A stretch of DNA of 64,000 bases from Echinococcus granulosus (taxonomy: Eukaryota; Platyhelminthes; Cestoda; Cyclophyllidea; Taeniidae). The notes beneath the pieces are model-generated. The model was given only the letters and a program-made list of their open reading frames with translations, made no database searches and was not told the origin of the DNA. The stretch's first letter is position 1. Each line of letters begins with the position of its first letter. Made by a program: the position numbers and the translations under genes. Of the stretch, positions 36,549-50,049 are shown piece after piece. The stretch is taken from assembly GCF_000524195.1 (NCBI RefSeq), contig NW_020170520.1, positions 68,181 to 132,180 of the forward strand, in the 5' to 3' direction.

Positions 36549-37963
36549 TTAATTACAACTTTTTGAGTGTTCGGCTTCGTTACCAGAACTGTCAGAGGAA
36601 GTAGGAGGCTGTGGGGGTACAGAAGACGGCGACAATTGCAGTAGATCGTCCTCAACGGTCGTGTCCGCCAACTCGACCCGCCACCGCAGACCAGGTGTGT
36701 CGCTGCGGCGAATGTAGTAGACGTTGCGCGCTTTGGACGCAACATCGTCCACTGTCTTCCGTACCAGCCCCCCCGGTAACTCCACCTGAGTGTGGTAGCT
36801 GGGGAAGACTCGACGCTTCTCGTCTTCTGTCGGTTCCATGGGGACCTAAAAGTAAAGGCTACTTTAAAACTTATTTAATTTCACCGCTGTTTATCCAACA
36901 GCCTCTCCTTAAGATAAAGGCAAATTTTTAGGGGAACCAACCACTAAATTATTCTGGAACTATAAAGTCCTAACGGCCATAGATAATTCGTAAAATAAAC
37001 GACATTCGCTCATGTTATTTGTTGATTTGCACGAAGGACAGATGCTCCTGTGGATCGTTAACAAATGATCTCTCAACTCCAGGCAGAATTAAGCTAGCAA
37101 TAACTACTTAAAAACAAAAGTCAAAGCCAGTTCGGTTTTAAAAATTCCTGCATGAAGACGAAGATGCACAGCTATTCCTTTAACATTAAAAGCTAACTAT
37201 ACATTTTATGTTGGCTGGATAGTTTTGACAGATGAAAAATTATTAGTCAAAAGCAATACGTCAGTAAGTTGCAAATCCGATAACTGGGACAATGTTCAAG
37301 CTACCATACAAGACAAGATGGTGGAAATATAAGTCCTGCAACAAGAAAAATTACTTGAAAAAGAGTGGGATTGTCGAAGATTTTCGTCAACAAAAGATAT
37401 CCGTCTCCTTCACGCGCAGCAGCAGTTGCAGTTGAAGGAACAGCCTGACGCGCAGCTGCAACAATATCCTTCGGAATTTTCCCTAGATTGCGCAGTTTTA
37501 TTGCAAGAACCGGCGGCATAGGAGCCACGCATTTGACTGGTACATATGGAGCACGATTTGACCCATGGATGGTACTCTCCTGCAACTTTTCGCCCTCCTC
37601 AATGCTTAGGAGACGCCAATCAGGTTCGTGGGAATTCGGAACGGGAACAACACCGAAGTTGTGCCCACGAAATACACGTTCAGCAAAAGCGCGACACCTC
37701 ACACCTGACTAGAAATAAGTCAGTGATATTGTACAAGTAAGGTCTATTTGACAGTTAACTGGGGGAAAATAACTCACCGGATCTGACATCAATGGCTCAA
37801 TTTTCTTAATCACGTAAAAACATGGTTCTTTGTGCATTCTTGTTTCAGACTCTTTGATAACAACACGACCGATTCCCCTGTCGCATAGGTTATTGGCAAT
37901 TTCGCTCAGGTATTTTCCATAAAAGTCCAAGGAAGGGCGACCCACATATTTTATTTTAGTCAT
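36549..37963 (-). CDS. MRPS34: Mitochondrial small ribosomal subunit protein MRPS34
   Basis: Three exons: 37963-37778, 37708-37355 and 36845-36549, all joined in phase 0 (donors GTGAGT and GTAATT), giving 278 residues. MRPS34 is an animal-specific mitoribosomal small-subunit protein. Family-like blocks appear in the right order: YVGRPSLDFYGKYLSEIA and GIGRVVIKES near the N-terminus, then EPCFYVIKKIEP (compare PCYWxLxxVxPD in vertebrates), DWRLLSIEEGEK (compare DWRLVPKHEEE), and a Pro-rich VAPMPPVLAIKLR. The C-terminal exon is longer than in vertebrates (218 residues in human) and ends Ser/Pro-rich. Exon 2 must start after CTAG at 37709-37710, because the nearer AG gives an immediate stop. The C-terminal 97 residues are the least family-like part. 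Confidence 0.88.
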
Positions 37964-39204
37964 TATACTCCTAGCGTAGAACTGTGCAAAGAAAACACCA
38001 CCTCAAATAAAGCGGCATTTGGCTAACCAGTGGGTGCAGCGAAATTAGGCACTGCTCCTCATACCTTGCCATTGCATGAAACACCTACATGCTTTAATGT
38101 AAAGTTAGTAACAATAACTGGCCTAATTGCTGTATTTTTTAAGTACTGTGCACCATGGTCGAAGTCCCTTATTTGTAAATGCAGTGAAATTGTTCAGTAG
38201 TTCCAATTATTAAACTATATTTTTGACGTCGCCTCACATAATTGCCATGCCTTTAAAATAATTTTGTCTATATATACTGTATAAAAAAAGGTAAATTAAA
38301 TTAAGTACAATGAGCACTGTGTATTAGTTAAGGTAGGGAAGATTTTGTGACTAATATTTATTGGCGGCAGGGCTCTGCTGCCAAGTGGAACTACGGCCGC
38401 CACATTTAATTCCCTGCTTAGTTCAAAAAATGTAAAGCCGTTAACTTCTTACTGCATCCAATGTAGATAGCACTACCTGACGTAGGCAAATTTCATATTT
38501 AGATGAACGAAGTGATAGATGTACTGTATTATCGTGAAGAATCCCGGATCACCTCTGAACCCGTAATAAGAAACAGCAATTATGAAAACACTTTAAAATT
38601 GATGCACGAAAGAGCTCGGAACAACAGATAAGCATGATATCTCATGTCCACTAGGTGGTGCGACATATTTCACGAAGGCTGTTGGGTCCGCAAACATATA
38701 TTGTTCAAATGGTTCCCTATCCATTCCTGTCTTAGAGCATTGTGTGTTGCTTGGCCCTCACACTAATTGCAACGCGGTTGTGTTTAACCTTCAATGCTTG
38801 TGGTCATACTTAAATAGAATGAGTACAATGTGTAAGAGCGCAATCAGTTCAGACGTTGTAACCGGAATCTGTAATGGAGATTAACCAGAAAATCCTAGTA
38901 TAAAGTAAAATAATACAACGTTCATATATTAACGTAGATCCTTTTAGCCCAAAAATATTTGCCGACTGCATCCATTTCCTTCGATAGAATCCTTAAGGGA
39001 AAGCCTTTCCTTTTTCCTGATAATTGCTTTTATCTAGGAAAAGTCGTGATGTCATAGCAAAAGTAAACTTTGGACCTCTCAGTGAGACACTCAATGATAT
39101 GTTATACACGGGTGATGAATTTCTATCTACGAATTTTAAAGCACAAGCATAGTACTTCGATTGTTTGCATAAATCTGCGCTTCGGTAATGAGCCATGCAC
39201 AGTT

Positions 39205-39660
39205 CCGCCATTGCACATCTTCCGTGGGCCTGGCCTCCAAGCCATGTCAGTAGCCCCCAAGCCCCATCCTAAAAGACAAATTTTCTAATTGTGATTGGTG
39301 AATGGTAAACCTTAACGTGCCGTAAAAGTGCAGATTCTGCGGCTGGGAGAATCTGTGACTAAATTTAGCAGAAGGATTATAAATGACGTCCGCCTTTGGC
39401 AAGGACTCCAGTCCCGTGTTCTGCAGGAGAGCTATTAACAACAGACGCTACACTGATTGTTAACCAGCTGAAAAAGATTGTTACGTAGCTGTCTATCGTA
39501 CCTGCATAAAGATGTCAATCATGTGAATGCGCCTCCACTTCTCTACTTGATGGAATGAACTCCGGTGGATAGTGCCAGACTGCATTGAAGTGAAAAATCC
39601 AGTGGCAAGGAGCAATAGATACGAAACCTTATTGCCATAAAAATATTTTAGGTCCCGTCA
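39205..39660 (+). repeat. Dispersed repeat, long copy
   Basis: A core remnant (CCAAGCCATGTCAGTAGCCC near 39238) is followed by the second module, which matches 17500-17830 in order and spacing (GGGAGAATCTGTGAC, GTGTTCTGCAGGAGAGC, ACCTGCATAAAGATGTC). This shows the core and second module travel together. Confidence 0.7.
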
Positions 39661-39894
39661 TTTGACTAGCTATGTATATGCTTGATGGCCAGCATATTCT
39701 TTCTTCCCCACAATGCAGTTACCATACAGGATAAAATGCCAGATTCAGTTGAAACATAAAGAGGGATTAGTGACATTGCGGTCAAATGTCTTCTCACTTT
39801 CACGCAAATTCGTTGACTGGTGCGGTTGGTTTGTGGGTATTTTCCATGCAGCACGGATTGCGTTGTGATGGTGTCACGGGAGGTTGAGCGGGCA

Positions 39895-40035
39895 CTTAAA
39901 GCCGCCATCATTATACCCCTGTTAGTGACCTGGCCCCCGGACCAGGCCAGTGAACCCCAAAGCCTTCTCCAGTGCAACTACACACATTATGCATTCTTTC
40001 GGCTTCAGCGAAGTTTTGAGGAGATACACTGGTAC
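39895..40035 (+). repeat. Dispersed repeat, degraded copy
   Basis: CCGGACCAGGCCAGTGAACC near 39939 and a GCGAAGTTTTGAGGAG string near 40007 resemble the 5' and 3' anchors at the expected distance. The match is weak. Confidence 0.35.
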
Positions 40036-42455
40036 AAAAAGGGTAAAGTTGGGATCACTACTTCACCATTCGGTGCCGCAGCAGTTTCATTGCAGTGGGT
40101 TAAGGGTGCTTAAAAACCTTAAAGCAAGAAGGTAAGTGGTTCCAAATTCAACAAAATTTACAATCTTGGATTGTAAATGCCATTTACCGTTTTGATTGTG
40201 AATAAGGTTCCTACTCTATGTAGCAATAATTATCTATTAAATTGTTTAAAAAGTGGGTTGTAATTTACATTACCTGGTTTTTGATAGCGCACGAGACAAT
40301 TAAGTTGTTTTTTATCCTTTAAATGAAAAGTTGCAATTGAGCATTCAATAAGAAATCCACGAACGGTCATGCGTTTAGAGGAGGATGCTCTGTCTTCCAA
40401 AAGAGGTGTCGATTGGGAACCTAGTTTCAGTGGGGGGGGGGGGGGGAGGACAACATTAAGGTCAGTGTTTGGGCCAAGCATTCATCCCCCCTGAGCACAA
40501 TGGAGGAGACAATTTATCCTAATGAGGAATAAATGTTACCTGAAAGTGTACTTAATCAAACCAGGGAACTAAAAGCAATCCCATTGACGACTAGATCTCC
40601 CCTTGTATAGTTTTAAGGTTTCAAGTCTACCCGAGCAGAAATGTGCTCCAATAGATGCATTCAAAACTAACCTCAGGGTGATAAAACTTAACAGCACCAA
40701 AATAAAAAAGCCTGAAGATTAAATAGACCAAAGATGCAGCGGGTAATGGAAGTCGAGTATTGTCAGTGATCCATTCGCAAGACTGCATGGCATGGTCTCA
40801 GCGATCCCCATGAGAAATTCAACCAACCGGCCGATTTCACCGGTGGTGCAACACATATTCCAACTCAGAGCCCCGAGTGAATAGAGACCTTAAAAGTTCT
40901 TTAAAGGGGACGAATCCCACTCATCCTCCGAAAGAGTCTTCAATTACTAATTTTTTACTGCGTGCCCAAACAATTTATGATGTCCCTTTTGGTTGCTATT
41001 CCCATAAAAGCAAAATGAACCCGTGTGTAAGGGTGAATCAATTGCCACTGGCATGGAAACACTTAAAAGAGGGCACAAACGTGCAGTTTTTGCCGCTGTT
41101 AAGTTGAAACCACAATGAAGCATGATTTGTTGAGCATTCCAATGCAACTTTGAACTAGCTAGTGTGGGTGTACTGACACCGGGATGGAGCCTTATTACCG
41201 GTAAAATGACAATAGGCGTGAGTGTTGCGTTGTAGGGACCGTTTGCATCTCCATTCGGGTTTAGCTGACACTAAAAAACGTCCTCATTCACACCGAAGTA
41301 ACCTTACAACTACATGACGAGGGAGGTAATGTGCCAGTAAACGTTTGATGAAAGCGACATTTCAATTATTCACTCACACCTTTTGAAATGCAAAAATTGG
41401 CAGATTATTTTTGCAAAAGTGATGGGAGCAACAGTTTTTGCCAAAAGTGAAACTGATGAGGGAAGAAGAAGCACGGAGGTGGAAGAAGACGATACGCCGT
41501 CGACGTCAGCAGCGCACCGGTGCATGCACGCGATCAATTCAACCACAAAAGCAGCTTCACCATTGGTCCGAGGGTCACAAGAAGCAGCGTGCACCTCGCG
41601 CAAACAAGCGTCAGTAGCGGAGACTGGCTTTGTTAAAAAGCCTCCATATACACAAAGTAGGTCACATCTGTAAACACACACATCCGGCGTGTGTATTTCT
41701 ACTGGATTGCGTTAATACATCTATTCCCTTGCCAACTCTGCGATGCTGCTTGGAATAGGCGCTGGGCTAATGGGCTAGCGAAGGCCCAGCTTCCACATCT
41801 AGCACCACAATGGGTTTGAATCGGAAACATTCTCACAGACTAACATCTGATCAAATTCCACAGGCACACTGTGTGACCAGTTTTAGAGAAAAAATTCTTC
41901 AATCATGACCTAACAGTAAAGCCATGTAGCACAATCTTGGATTAAGCGACGGCTAATACTTTCCGAGGACACAAAAAACAATCACGACTCTACCACCCCC
42001 TCGTTGGATGACGACGAACCGATTAGTGCTGTCAGGCTGCTGAAAACAGCGTTTCATCACGTCTAACCAAAAGCCCGATTAGGACAAGCTCAACCAACAC
42101 GAAGTATGTAGTAACAATGTCACATCCACGAATCGGATAGAAAACGCGGTGTCCACACAAGGTGAGAGCGCTGAACTAGGCAGCACACAAGCTCCACATC
42201 AAAAAACACCATTCCAGGGCAGTTAAAAAACACAGTTAATTTCACCTTTAAACGTAATTCAGGAATTGTGATATAATGGGAGGAATATCAAGAGAAAGGA
42301 AATAAGATGGGAGGTGTCGTATTTCTTCAGTCCACGTACGCACACAGAAAATTCGGTCCAAACATCCGGTGCTATTTACATGGAGAACTGGGGTTATTTT
42401 GATAGAGGAAAGCTCGAAAGAATAAGGGGATGAAAGAATAATGTTGCGAAAAGGT

Positions 42456-45400
42456 CTAAGTATTGACATCCTGGTCGAGTCCACCATTCTCCACAATTGA
42501 TGGAGAGAAGTCGCGTCCATTGCTGGAATTGGTCCCATTTTCAATCACCTGATAAATTGGAGGAAACACGCCTTTTATGGCCTCAAAGTCATGTACTCAG
42601 AGCCAAATTCCCAAAACAAGCAGAAAATTTAAAATAGCAAGTAAATAACCTTTCTGGTATAGAGTTAATTTCGACTACCAGACATTCATAACCACAAATC
42701 AGTTCTAGGCTTCGATAAAGTTAGCAAAAAATTCATAAATACAGCATTGAGTGCCTAAACAGCAGAAAAAGAATTAAAGACTACCTTTGGAAATACGATT
42801 GTGCTATCCAGACTCTTCTTGTTCCCGATGACGGCCTGACCAGATATAAAGAGTCGTAAAAAGTTACTGAATGGGCGAAGATAAAACGGAAGGACATTAA
42901 TGCAACGAACGCCTCACCTCATCACCCTCCGACTGCGAGGCCAGCTGACAGAGTCTGGCTTTAAGCTGAAGTGGCAAAAAAGAAATACAGAACAGTGAGT
43001 GCAAGCAGTCTAGGTAACTGGGAAGATGGAGAAAGCAAGTCGCTCAGACTTGCCTGCGTGTTCTCATCGCAACAGTTTCGAAGGGCAAGTCGCCAGCGCT
43101 CCTCTTCTTTTCCGATGGAGCGCTGAAGGTGAGACAACGCATCCTCGGTCGAAGCGATGATCTCCTGATAGCGGACCACCTCTGCCGAAAGATGCGCACA
43201 TTCACCGCAGACCTCCTCCGGTGTAGAAGACTTCATTTCAGCAGGAGCCGGGCACTTCAAGGATTCTTCGGTCTTCGCAACGAGTTCTTCTGCGTGCGCC
43301 TTCAATGTAGACACCTCGTGGACATGCTTTTCTGTCAGCTCAGTCATTGCCACTTTGGCAGCAGCCAGCTCATCCTGAGTGGAAGCTAGCTCTTCCTTGA
43401 GAAGTGCGCACTGATCCAACGCAGCTTTCAACTGAGCCTGTGCAAGACAATCGACAAAGGCGACGGCGATAGAAATGTTTGAGGAAGGTATATAAACACA
43501 AGAATGAAAGTGAGCATACCTCTGTCTCGTCAGATACCGCGCAGTCATTCTTCTCTGTTACCTCGGCCATCACCTTCTTCGTGGTAGCTAGTTCCGATTG
43601 AGCAGAAGCAAGTTCTTCTTTCAGGCGGGTCGACTGATCCAACGAAGCTTTCAAATGAGCCTACCAGGGAGAATCGAGGAAACCATGGGTCGGAACAGGC
43701 GAAAAAGACAAGCATAAAAGAGGAAAAAGGGCGAACATGCCTCTGTTTCCACCAACTGCTGTCGAAGGCCGTTGACCTCCGCCTCCATGGATGATCTAAC
43801 TACATTAAGATTGTGAGTAGAAGCAGTTTGTTCTCTCTTTGCATCATCCCTCTCCTTCTGCATATTTTCTAACATCTTCATGGTGTCTGCGAGATGAAGC
43901 TCCTCAGTCTGGGTGGGGGAAAAGCAGACAAACAAAATGTATAAGCGGGTTCACTTAATTATGATAGATTAATTTCGCACTCACCCGTTTAGCCTCCATA
44001 AGCTCGCTGTGTTCCTTTTGAAGGTCATGCAAATTTCGAAGGGCTTCATCCTTTGTCTGCTCTGCTAACTGAAAAATGACCAAAGATAAGTACATTAACC
44101 AGAAGGAAACGCTATGAAGATTATGTGTACTCATGTGACAAAGTGTGCCTTGCCATGGTCACAACTCACTTCAAGTTGAGCAGTCTTGGTGGAGAGGAGT
44201 TCTTCCTTGTCTGTTACCTCCACTTGTAATTTTTTGACCACCTCACCCATTTGCTGGCGGACTGCGGCTTCCGCCTCCTTGGATGCAACGGAGGCTGCTT
44301 TACGCATTTCAGACTGTAACTTTGAATTCTGACGCTTGCTATTCTCGAGGCGCCCTTCTAGGTTCTAATCCGACGAAGAAATGGGTTAATACCCTGGACA
44401 ATTCAACCGGGACACATATATCACAAACAAACGGATTAGAAAATAGAATGACCATCACAGAATTTAAATAACAGCGTTGGTCACTCTGTGTCATCGCATA
44501 ATAGTCATCGACGAAACATGCTGATGCATAAACAATGCACAGAGAGAGGAGGGTGGAGGAGGAGACGGAGTGTAAACAAAAGAGCGCCACCATAATGAAA
44601 ACAAATTTCGACTGTGTGTGAACCCAAGAAGCAGCTGCGTCTCGCTAAAGTCACAAGTAATGGATGATACAAACCGGATTTTGCACGTAGTAAGGATGGA
44701 ATTTTTGTCATTCACACCTACAAACGTGCGAGGACTCTAGGTACATGCACGTTCAAACGTGCCTTAGATGAGGTCGCGTTGACTTCATGTGGTTCGTCGA
44801 CGTACCGCCGGATGCACAAGAGAACGCAAGGCACAGCATCATCAGCATGGAGCGCCAGGAGACTGGCAATTGCGCTGCAATACTGAGTCTCAGCATTTAT
44901 CCTTTAGGTGACTAGGACTAAATCTAAAGCAGCGAAGTAAAACGGCACCTACAAGTGCAAGAGTCCCCAAGTCGGCTGACGACATGCGCCTACCTATGAC
45001 AACAGGGTAGCACAGAATTATTGACTGAGCTTGTTTTTGGACAAGGTATCTCCGAGATTCGGCCAAACAGCACACCTACATTAGAAGGCACACCTATGCC
45101 AGGCACTTGGCTGAAGTATCTGGGTCAGCAACACAAACGTGTTTGTGCGCGGCATGCGTAGAGAGAAGGAATGGTCGGTCCACCCCTCTCGCCCGTAGCA
45201 CACACGCATGCGCAAAAACACCCGCCCCACTTAACACGCGCATCCCGTGCGGTAATAAGGCGAGGGGACGATGCGTTTGTAGTGATGATGACCCACTTCA
45301 AGTTTGGCAAAGCGGCTATCAATATAGATGAAACGCTCCAAAGCCCTTCCTGCCTTAGGGAATATCCCACTTTGTATTCATAATGAACAACTACTACACA

Positions 45401-48156
45401 AAAGCAGCTGAAGAGAGTAAAAGGATTGTAACACCGAGGTGACCCACCGTCTGGCGTTGAGTGAGGAGGGTGTTCTCCTGAGCAAGACGAGCGATCTCAA
45501 CCTGCAGAGATAAGATCACCTTAGCCTCCGTGGAATTGGAAGATGGGGATGGCTGCGCCGAGGGTTCTACCTCTGGAGGCGTCGAGGCTTGGATCTCACA
45601 CTGCACTTCCTTCGAGGCCATGGGTAAGAGTCGTCTCATCTGTTGCTGTTTTGGTTTTTCGGAAGACACCCTGAATTATGCATGTAAGCATGGGTGGGTG
45701 GGAAGGGGACGCGTTAGCATGAAGGAGACAGACTGTTGCCAACTTTATCGCAACGTATACTCACTTTTGCGATGCTTCAGTGGTTGTGGAAGGCGAAACT
45801 TGAGGTTCGCTCTTTACTTGCGTGGACAATCGAACAACCTCTTCACGCAAAACCTGTAAAAAGATTTAGGCACCAAGTAGGGAGGAAATCAAACCGGAAT
45901 CCAGTCTTTAAAACAAAACCCCCACTCACAGTGAAACCATAAAAGGGGTGTGGAGAGCAAAATACAACATTAAGAACAAAAAGACGATTCCCCAAACCAG
46001 TAATTTAGTACATATAATGTAAGCAGTAAGTGATTCACCTTGCCTCCATAGAGCTGACTTTACCGCTAAGAAATTGACTTCTCTAATTATAAGTAAAAAA
46101 AACGTTCTCTCTTTTGCACTACACAATGAAAACCAATCGCCTCTAAAATTCCAGACATATGAAATTGTAATGTTAACTTTCACCCAAATGATACAATAAA
46201 TTTGGTTTACTTCTGTCCGGGGAATGGTACATGAAGCATCGGTTTCGTGCGGGTGCGGAGGGGTTACATCCGAAATGTCCAATATGAGTGCCCACCCCTT
46301 TGCTTCAAAATAAAACCCAATTCTTGAGAATGCATGAGTGCCAGCGTACACGCACGCATGCATAATGAGAGCCAGAATGATAAGTCATTTGAACTCACAT
46401 GAAAGCACTAGCAAAATTTTCCACGAATTAAAGCGGTGCTTAAGTTCAACTGTCTTATACACAAACACACAAAGACCCACTGGAAAGGAGACATCATTAA
46501 TAAAAATCACTAAATAGGCACACAAGGATTAACAGGAGCTCACTTGGCATTCGGCTTCTTTTGCGCAGAGATGAGCTTTCATTTGAATAAAATCTGATAA
46601 GGGGATGGCCTATGAAGGAGATGAAAAACATTAATGAAGCGATTCTTCTTTCCACCTTAAAGGGCACAAGCTTTTCAGGCAAATACATCCAATATACAGT
46701 ACCTAAATTGATTTGGCACGGCATTTTCTACCACAAAAATGAGTTGAGAAGAAAAACGAACCCTTGGGACACATTACCAAACGAGATACAACGACTAAGT
46801 AGACTATGAAAGGACAGCAATAGCAATAAAACTTAACACGCGAGGAGGCGCAGACTTGGATTTTACCTGCATGGAAAATCAGAATCCAAAAATCGATGTA
46901 GGAAATATAAATGAGGACAAAAACGCATTCCAGTTTAAGAAAATAAAAAGAATAAAAAGACAAGAAGAGATCTGCTAAAATGAAAAAAAGTAGCAATGCA
47001 ACCGAATAAGTAAAAGCTGTTAGAGTATGAAAGTGTGCTGAGTCTTGAGGAACAACTAATGAACTAAATCAATGAGAGAGCGCAATCGACTAATTACCAT
47101 AAACCCCATAAAAAAGACGAATTCATGGAAAATTCCGCGTAAATATTTTGCATTTGANNNNNNNNNNNNNNNNNNNNNNNNNNNNNNNNNNNNNNNNNNN
47201 NNNNNNNNNNNNNNNNNNNNNNNNNNNNNNNNNNNNNNNNNNNNNNNNNNNNNNNNNCTGTTAAGGCTGAAAGGAATGATAAGGATAAAGATTATGGCTC
47301 TAATCTAAGCCCATGGAAAAACCCACTTCAAAAGCATTTCAATATCTGATTATAAGAGATAGTAGAACTGCGCGAATGACAGGAGAGAGACGCACCCTTT
47401 TGAGATCACTAGGAGCGGTGGTGATAGGAGGTGGTTGCGAAAATGTGAGAGTGGGAAAGGCGGTGCGAGCCTTGATGACGGCCTCCTTGCCGAGCACCTC
47501 GGAGACAATGGACTCCAATTCATAAGCATAGAGAAGAGCATCAGCTTTCTCATGACTCCCCTGAGTCGTAGGAGGCGAATGTTGAGGCGACGCTGGTTCG
47601 GAGAGTTGCGGTGCGTCCTGTAGGAGATCATTCGGCACCAACGCCTGTGGTGTAGGCGATGGAATCGGACCTGCTTCCGATGCTTTAAAGGAAGATTCAG
47701 AGACTTTGGTCTTGTCTAAGGAAGTTAAAAAAATGACGTTAACAAAAACAACGTCACTGCTAAGAGAAAGAGACGCATGGTTATCAGCCTACCAGATCTT
47801 CGACGCTTCTTCTTAGATGCCGATTTATTGCACTCCGGCAGCTGCACAAGTTGACAAGAGGGTGGAGTGGGAGTGATAGCAACGGCAGAAGGAATGGCAG
47901 CCTCGTCATCCCTCGGAGAGGAGTTGGACTTGGACCTTTTGGATGCCACCTCTATCCATCCTTCATCGTTCATTTCGACAGCTGCAACTGCCGCACTATC
48001 CTCAGAAGTAGCGATGACGACGGCCTTCGCCTTCTTGGAGCGTTTTTTATTCCCTTTCCTTTTAGACCCAGAGCTGGAGGCACCGGTAACAACAACATCA
48101 ACTCCAAGGGTGTTAAGAGACCGCTCAAGCGTTGTAAATCGACTAGAACTGCTCAT
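42456..48156 (-). CDS. RRBP1: RRBP1/kinectin-like coiled-coil protein
   Basis: 13 exons, 741 residues: 48156-47793, 47715-47396, 46609-46544, 45853-45765, 45670-45448, 44364-44170, 44068-43985, 43908-43741, 43660-43520, 43437-43054, 42965-42918, 42835-42785, 42548-42456; all phases agree. RRBP1 (p180) and kinectin are ER-membrane proteins with long coiled coils that bind ribosomes, microtubules or kinesin. The family link rests on the segment YQEIIASTEDALSHLQRSIG followed by KEEERWR, which closely resembles the conserved YKxxLAETExxLxxLQRSVExEE block, and on long heptad coils either side. The N-terminus is Lys-rich (SKRKGNKKRSKKAK), then Pro/Ser-rich, with no membrane anchor in the visible exons; the ATG lies 11 bases after a TCTCTAG acceptor-like site, so an upstream exon may be missing. 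Two introns (after 43741 and 43054) use GC donors. Intron 2 carries an assembly gap. Confidence 0.85.
47158..47257. other. Assembly gap of 100 N
   Basis: Exactly 100 N within intron 2 of the RRBP1-like gene. Flanking exons join in phase 0 without extra sequence, so no exon need be missing, although a cassette exon in the gap cannot be excluded. Confidence 0.95.
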
Positions 48157-50049
48157 TTGGACGGTAAACTAGAGATAAGTAAAGACAGAGGTTTACAAAT
48201 ATGCGCTGCATCACTATACAAATGCAAAATCACTTTAATTCTGCTAATACTTAAAACTACTACAAGACGGTTAATTTGGTACATCCGTTTTCAAGGTACA
48301 ATCTTGATATTAACGAATAAACTAGGGACACAAGCAAACTATATAGTTCTCACAAAACTGCCAACCTAGTAAAGATGGTGGAAAACATTGAGAAATGTAT
48401 GCACGAATCAAGCTAAAAACTTAGACTACAAAATCCAATACACGACCTTAAAAAAATAAGCCAGAGTGATAAATCAGCAGACGAAATGCCCACGGTAATA
48501 GACAACGTTTACAGGAAAACAACCCTATGCAGTTGACAGAACTGGTTACAGCATAATATATCTTTAGGGACAAAAAGTAAACCTAACTGCAAATCAATCG
48601 CTGATGCAGTGGAAAACCAGTTTCAACTAACAGTAAAAGACGCTAATACTAAACGTCACAATTTACCAGAGACGTATTAAACTTCGATTGGATGCAATAT
48701 GTGGGTGCAAGTCAAACAGTTTAGTTAAACACATAAGGCGACCTAAGTGTGCATGAAGAAGATTTAAGCATTAAAAGGCGTTAATCAAGGTGTTTTTTGA
48801 GCTAAACATATAAAGGTAAAACAAGAGCCTTTAACATCATCACAGAAATGGTCTAGAGCTATAAATATTAACACAATTTATTCGGCCATACATGATACGG
48901 AAAATAATTGTTTTATAACTGCTTCTTTGCTATACAAGTTCCGTTAATTTTTAGGTTATACTTTTGCCTGGTGATGTAACTGAATTTCTGTGTTAAAATT
49001 TTCGGCTACGAGGTTCTTTATTAATATCTCATCTTCCTGACCACCTTAACTTAAATAATAAATACAATGTTTATTTCTTGAAAACAAACACTTTGCGATG
49101 CTAATATAGAGTGTTAAAATCCAGATAATAATTCGCAATACTTATGTTGTTTTAATACACCCTTTAGGGAATAGGCAAGTTCGTAATTCGGGTTCGGCGG
49201 TGGGATTGTCGCTTCCCGTGCCTAGGAGCAGTCGCGGCTCCTCCCCTTCCCAAACCTTGTACTTTTTCTCCCGACTATTGCCCTCTTATAAATGTTAAAA
49301 TTAAATCAACCGGGGTGTTCAAAGAATACTGGGAGCTGGGGGGGGGGATGGCCGTGAGTCCCTCCCCGCGATTAGGGGTGCGAAGCCAGGGAGCTTTGGC
49401 TGGCTGTGTAGTCCAAAGCTAATAAATGGATGTGAGATGGGGGTAGGCGCACAAGATTTAATAACAACTAAGTAATTAAACTAGCACATTTGCCTCCGCA
49501 TTCTTGTGCTAACAAAATTGTTCAAAATATCGGAAGGCATCATTATCCACTAATAATTGTAAAACGTTAATAATTTTTTTTTTGTAAGAGTCCTTGTGAG
49601 TGCCTTTTGGTCTAATTTTTGATTTGTTTTAACTTTCCAGCATTAAGTAGTGGACGCTCAACTGTACACACCCGCATATATGAAACAGTAAAGCTATTCA
49701 TTACACTACCTGATAATTATCTCCTAAAGCGTCTCTTTTAGCTGTACCCTTTTGCCTTTTTTGTAAAAAATCTTAGCCTGGCGGTTGATGTTGAAGACTA
49801 CTGTCTGGTTTTCACGCATGTACGACCAAAAATTTCCCTTTATTCGATCTATTAGTAGGACTATTTTGCGCAACAAATTGGGGATTTGCACTTTGCAAAG
49901 GTTTCAATACCTTTCTTGTAATTTAGGTTCTGTTTTTACATGCTTTTGCTTCCAAATTACTTGATACTTATGTATGGTACAGAATAATTTTGGTTCACGA
50001 AGTGTTTCTGATATTTTAGAGCTTTATATGCGTATCCTTATTTTGAACG
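48157..50049. promoter_or_regulatory. Shared upstream region between two divergent genes
   Basis: About 1.9 kb separates the RRBP1-like start (minus) from the rootletin start (plus), so both promoters should lie here. A GC-richer block at about 49180-49410, with an 8-G run near 49340, interrupts AT-rich flanks. No convincing ORF, TATA box or upstream coding exon was found. Confidence 0.4.

Larger units (their letters stand above)
37964..42455. other. Intergenic region with repeat copies
   Basis: No gene recognised. 38.0-39.2 kb is AT-rich and featureless. 39.2-40.1 kb holds repeat copies, listed separately. A run of 15 G occurs at 40432-40446. ORFs around 41370-41680 on both strands are Ser/Thr/Ala-rich without family features. 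A short GCTGGGC...GCCCAGC inverted repeat sits near 41760-41790. Confidence 0.4.

Noticed and set aside
41370..41681. Overlapping ORFs on both strands near 41.5 kb
   Set aside because: Similar quality on both strands, compositionally biased, no splice signals that chain, no family resemblance.
46832..46860. 29-nt exon-like segment (minus) with a TTTTCCATGCAG acceptor and GTTAAG donor in the RRBP1-like gene
   Set aside because: Its remainder cannot fit between the phase-0 exons ending at 47396 and starting at 46609 without a frameshift, and it is not needed.
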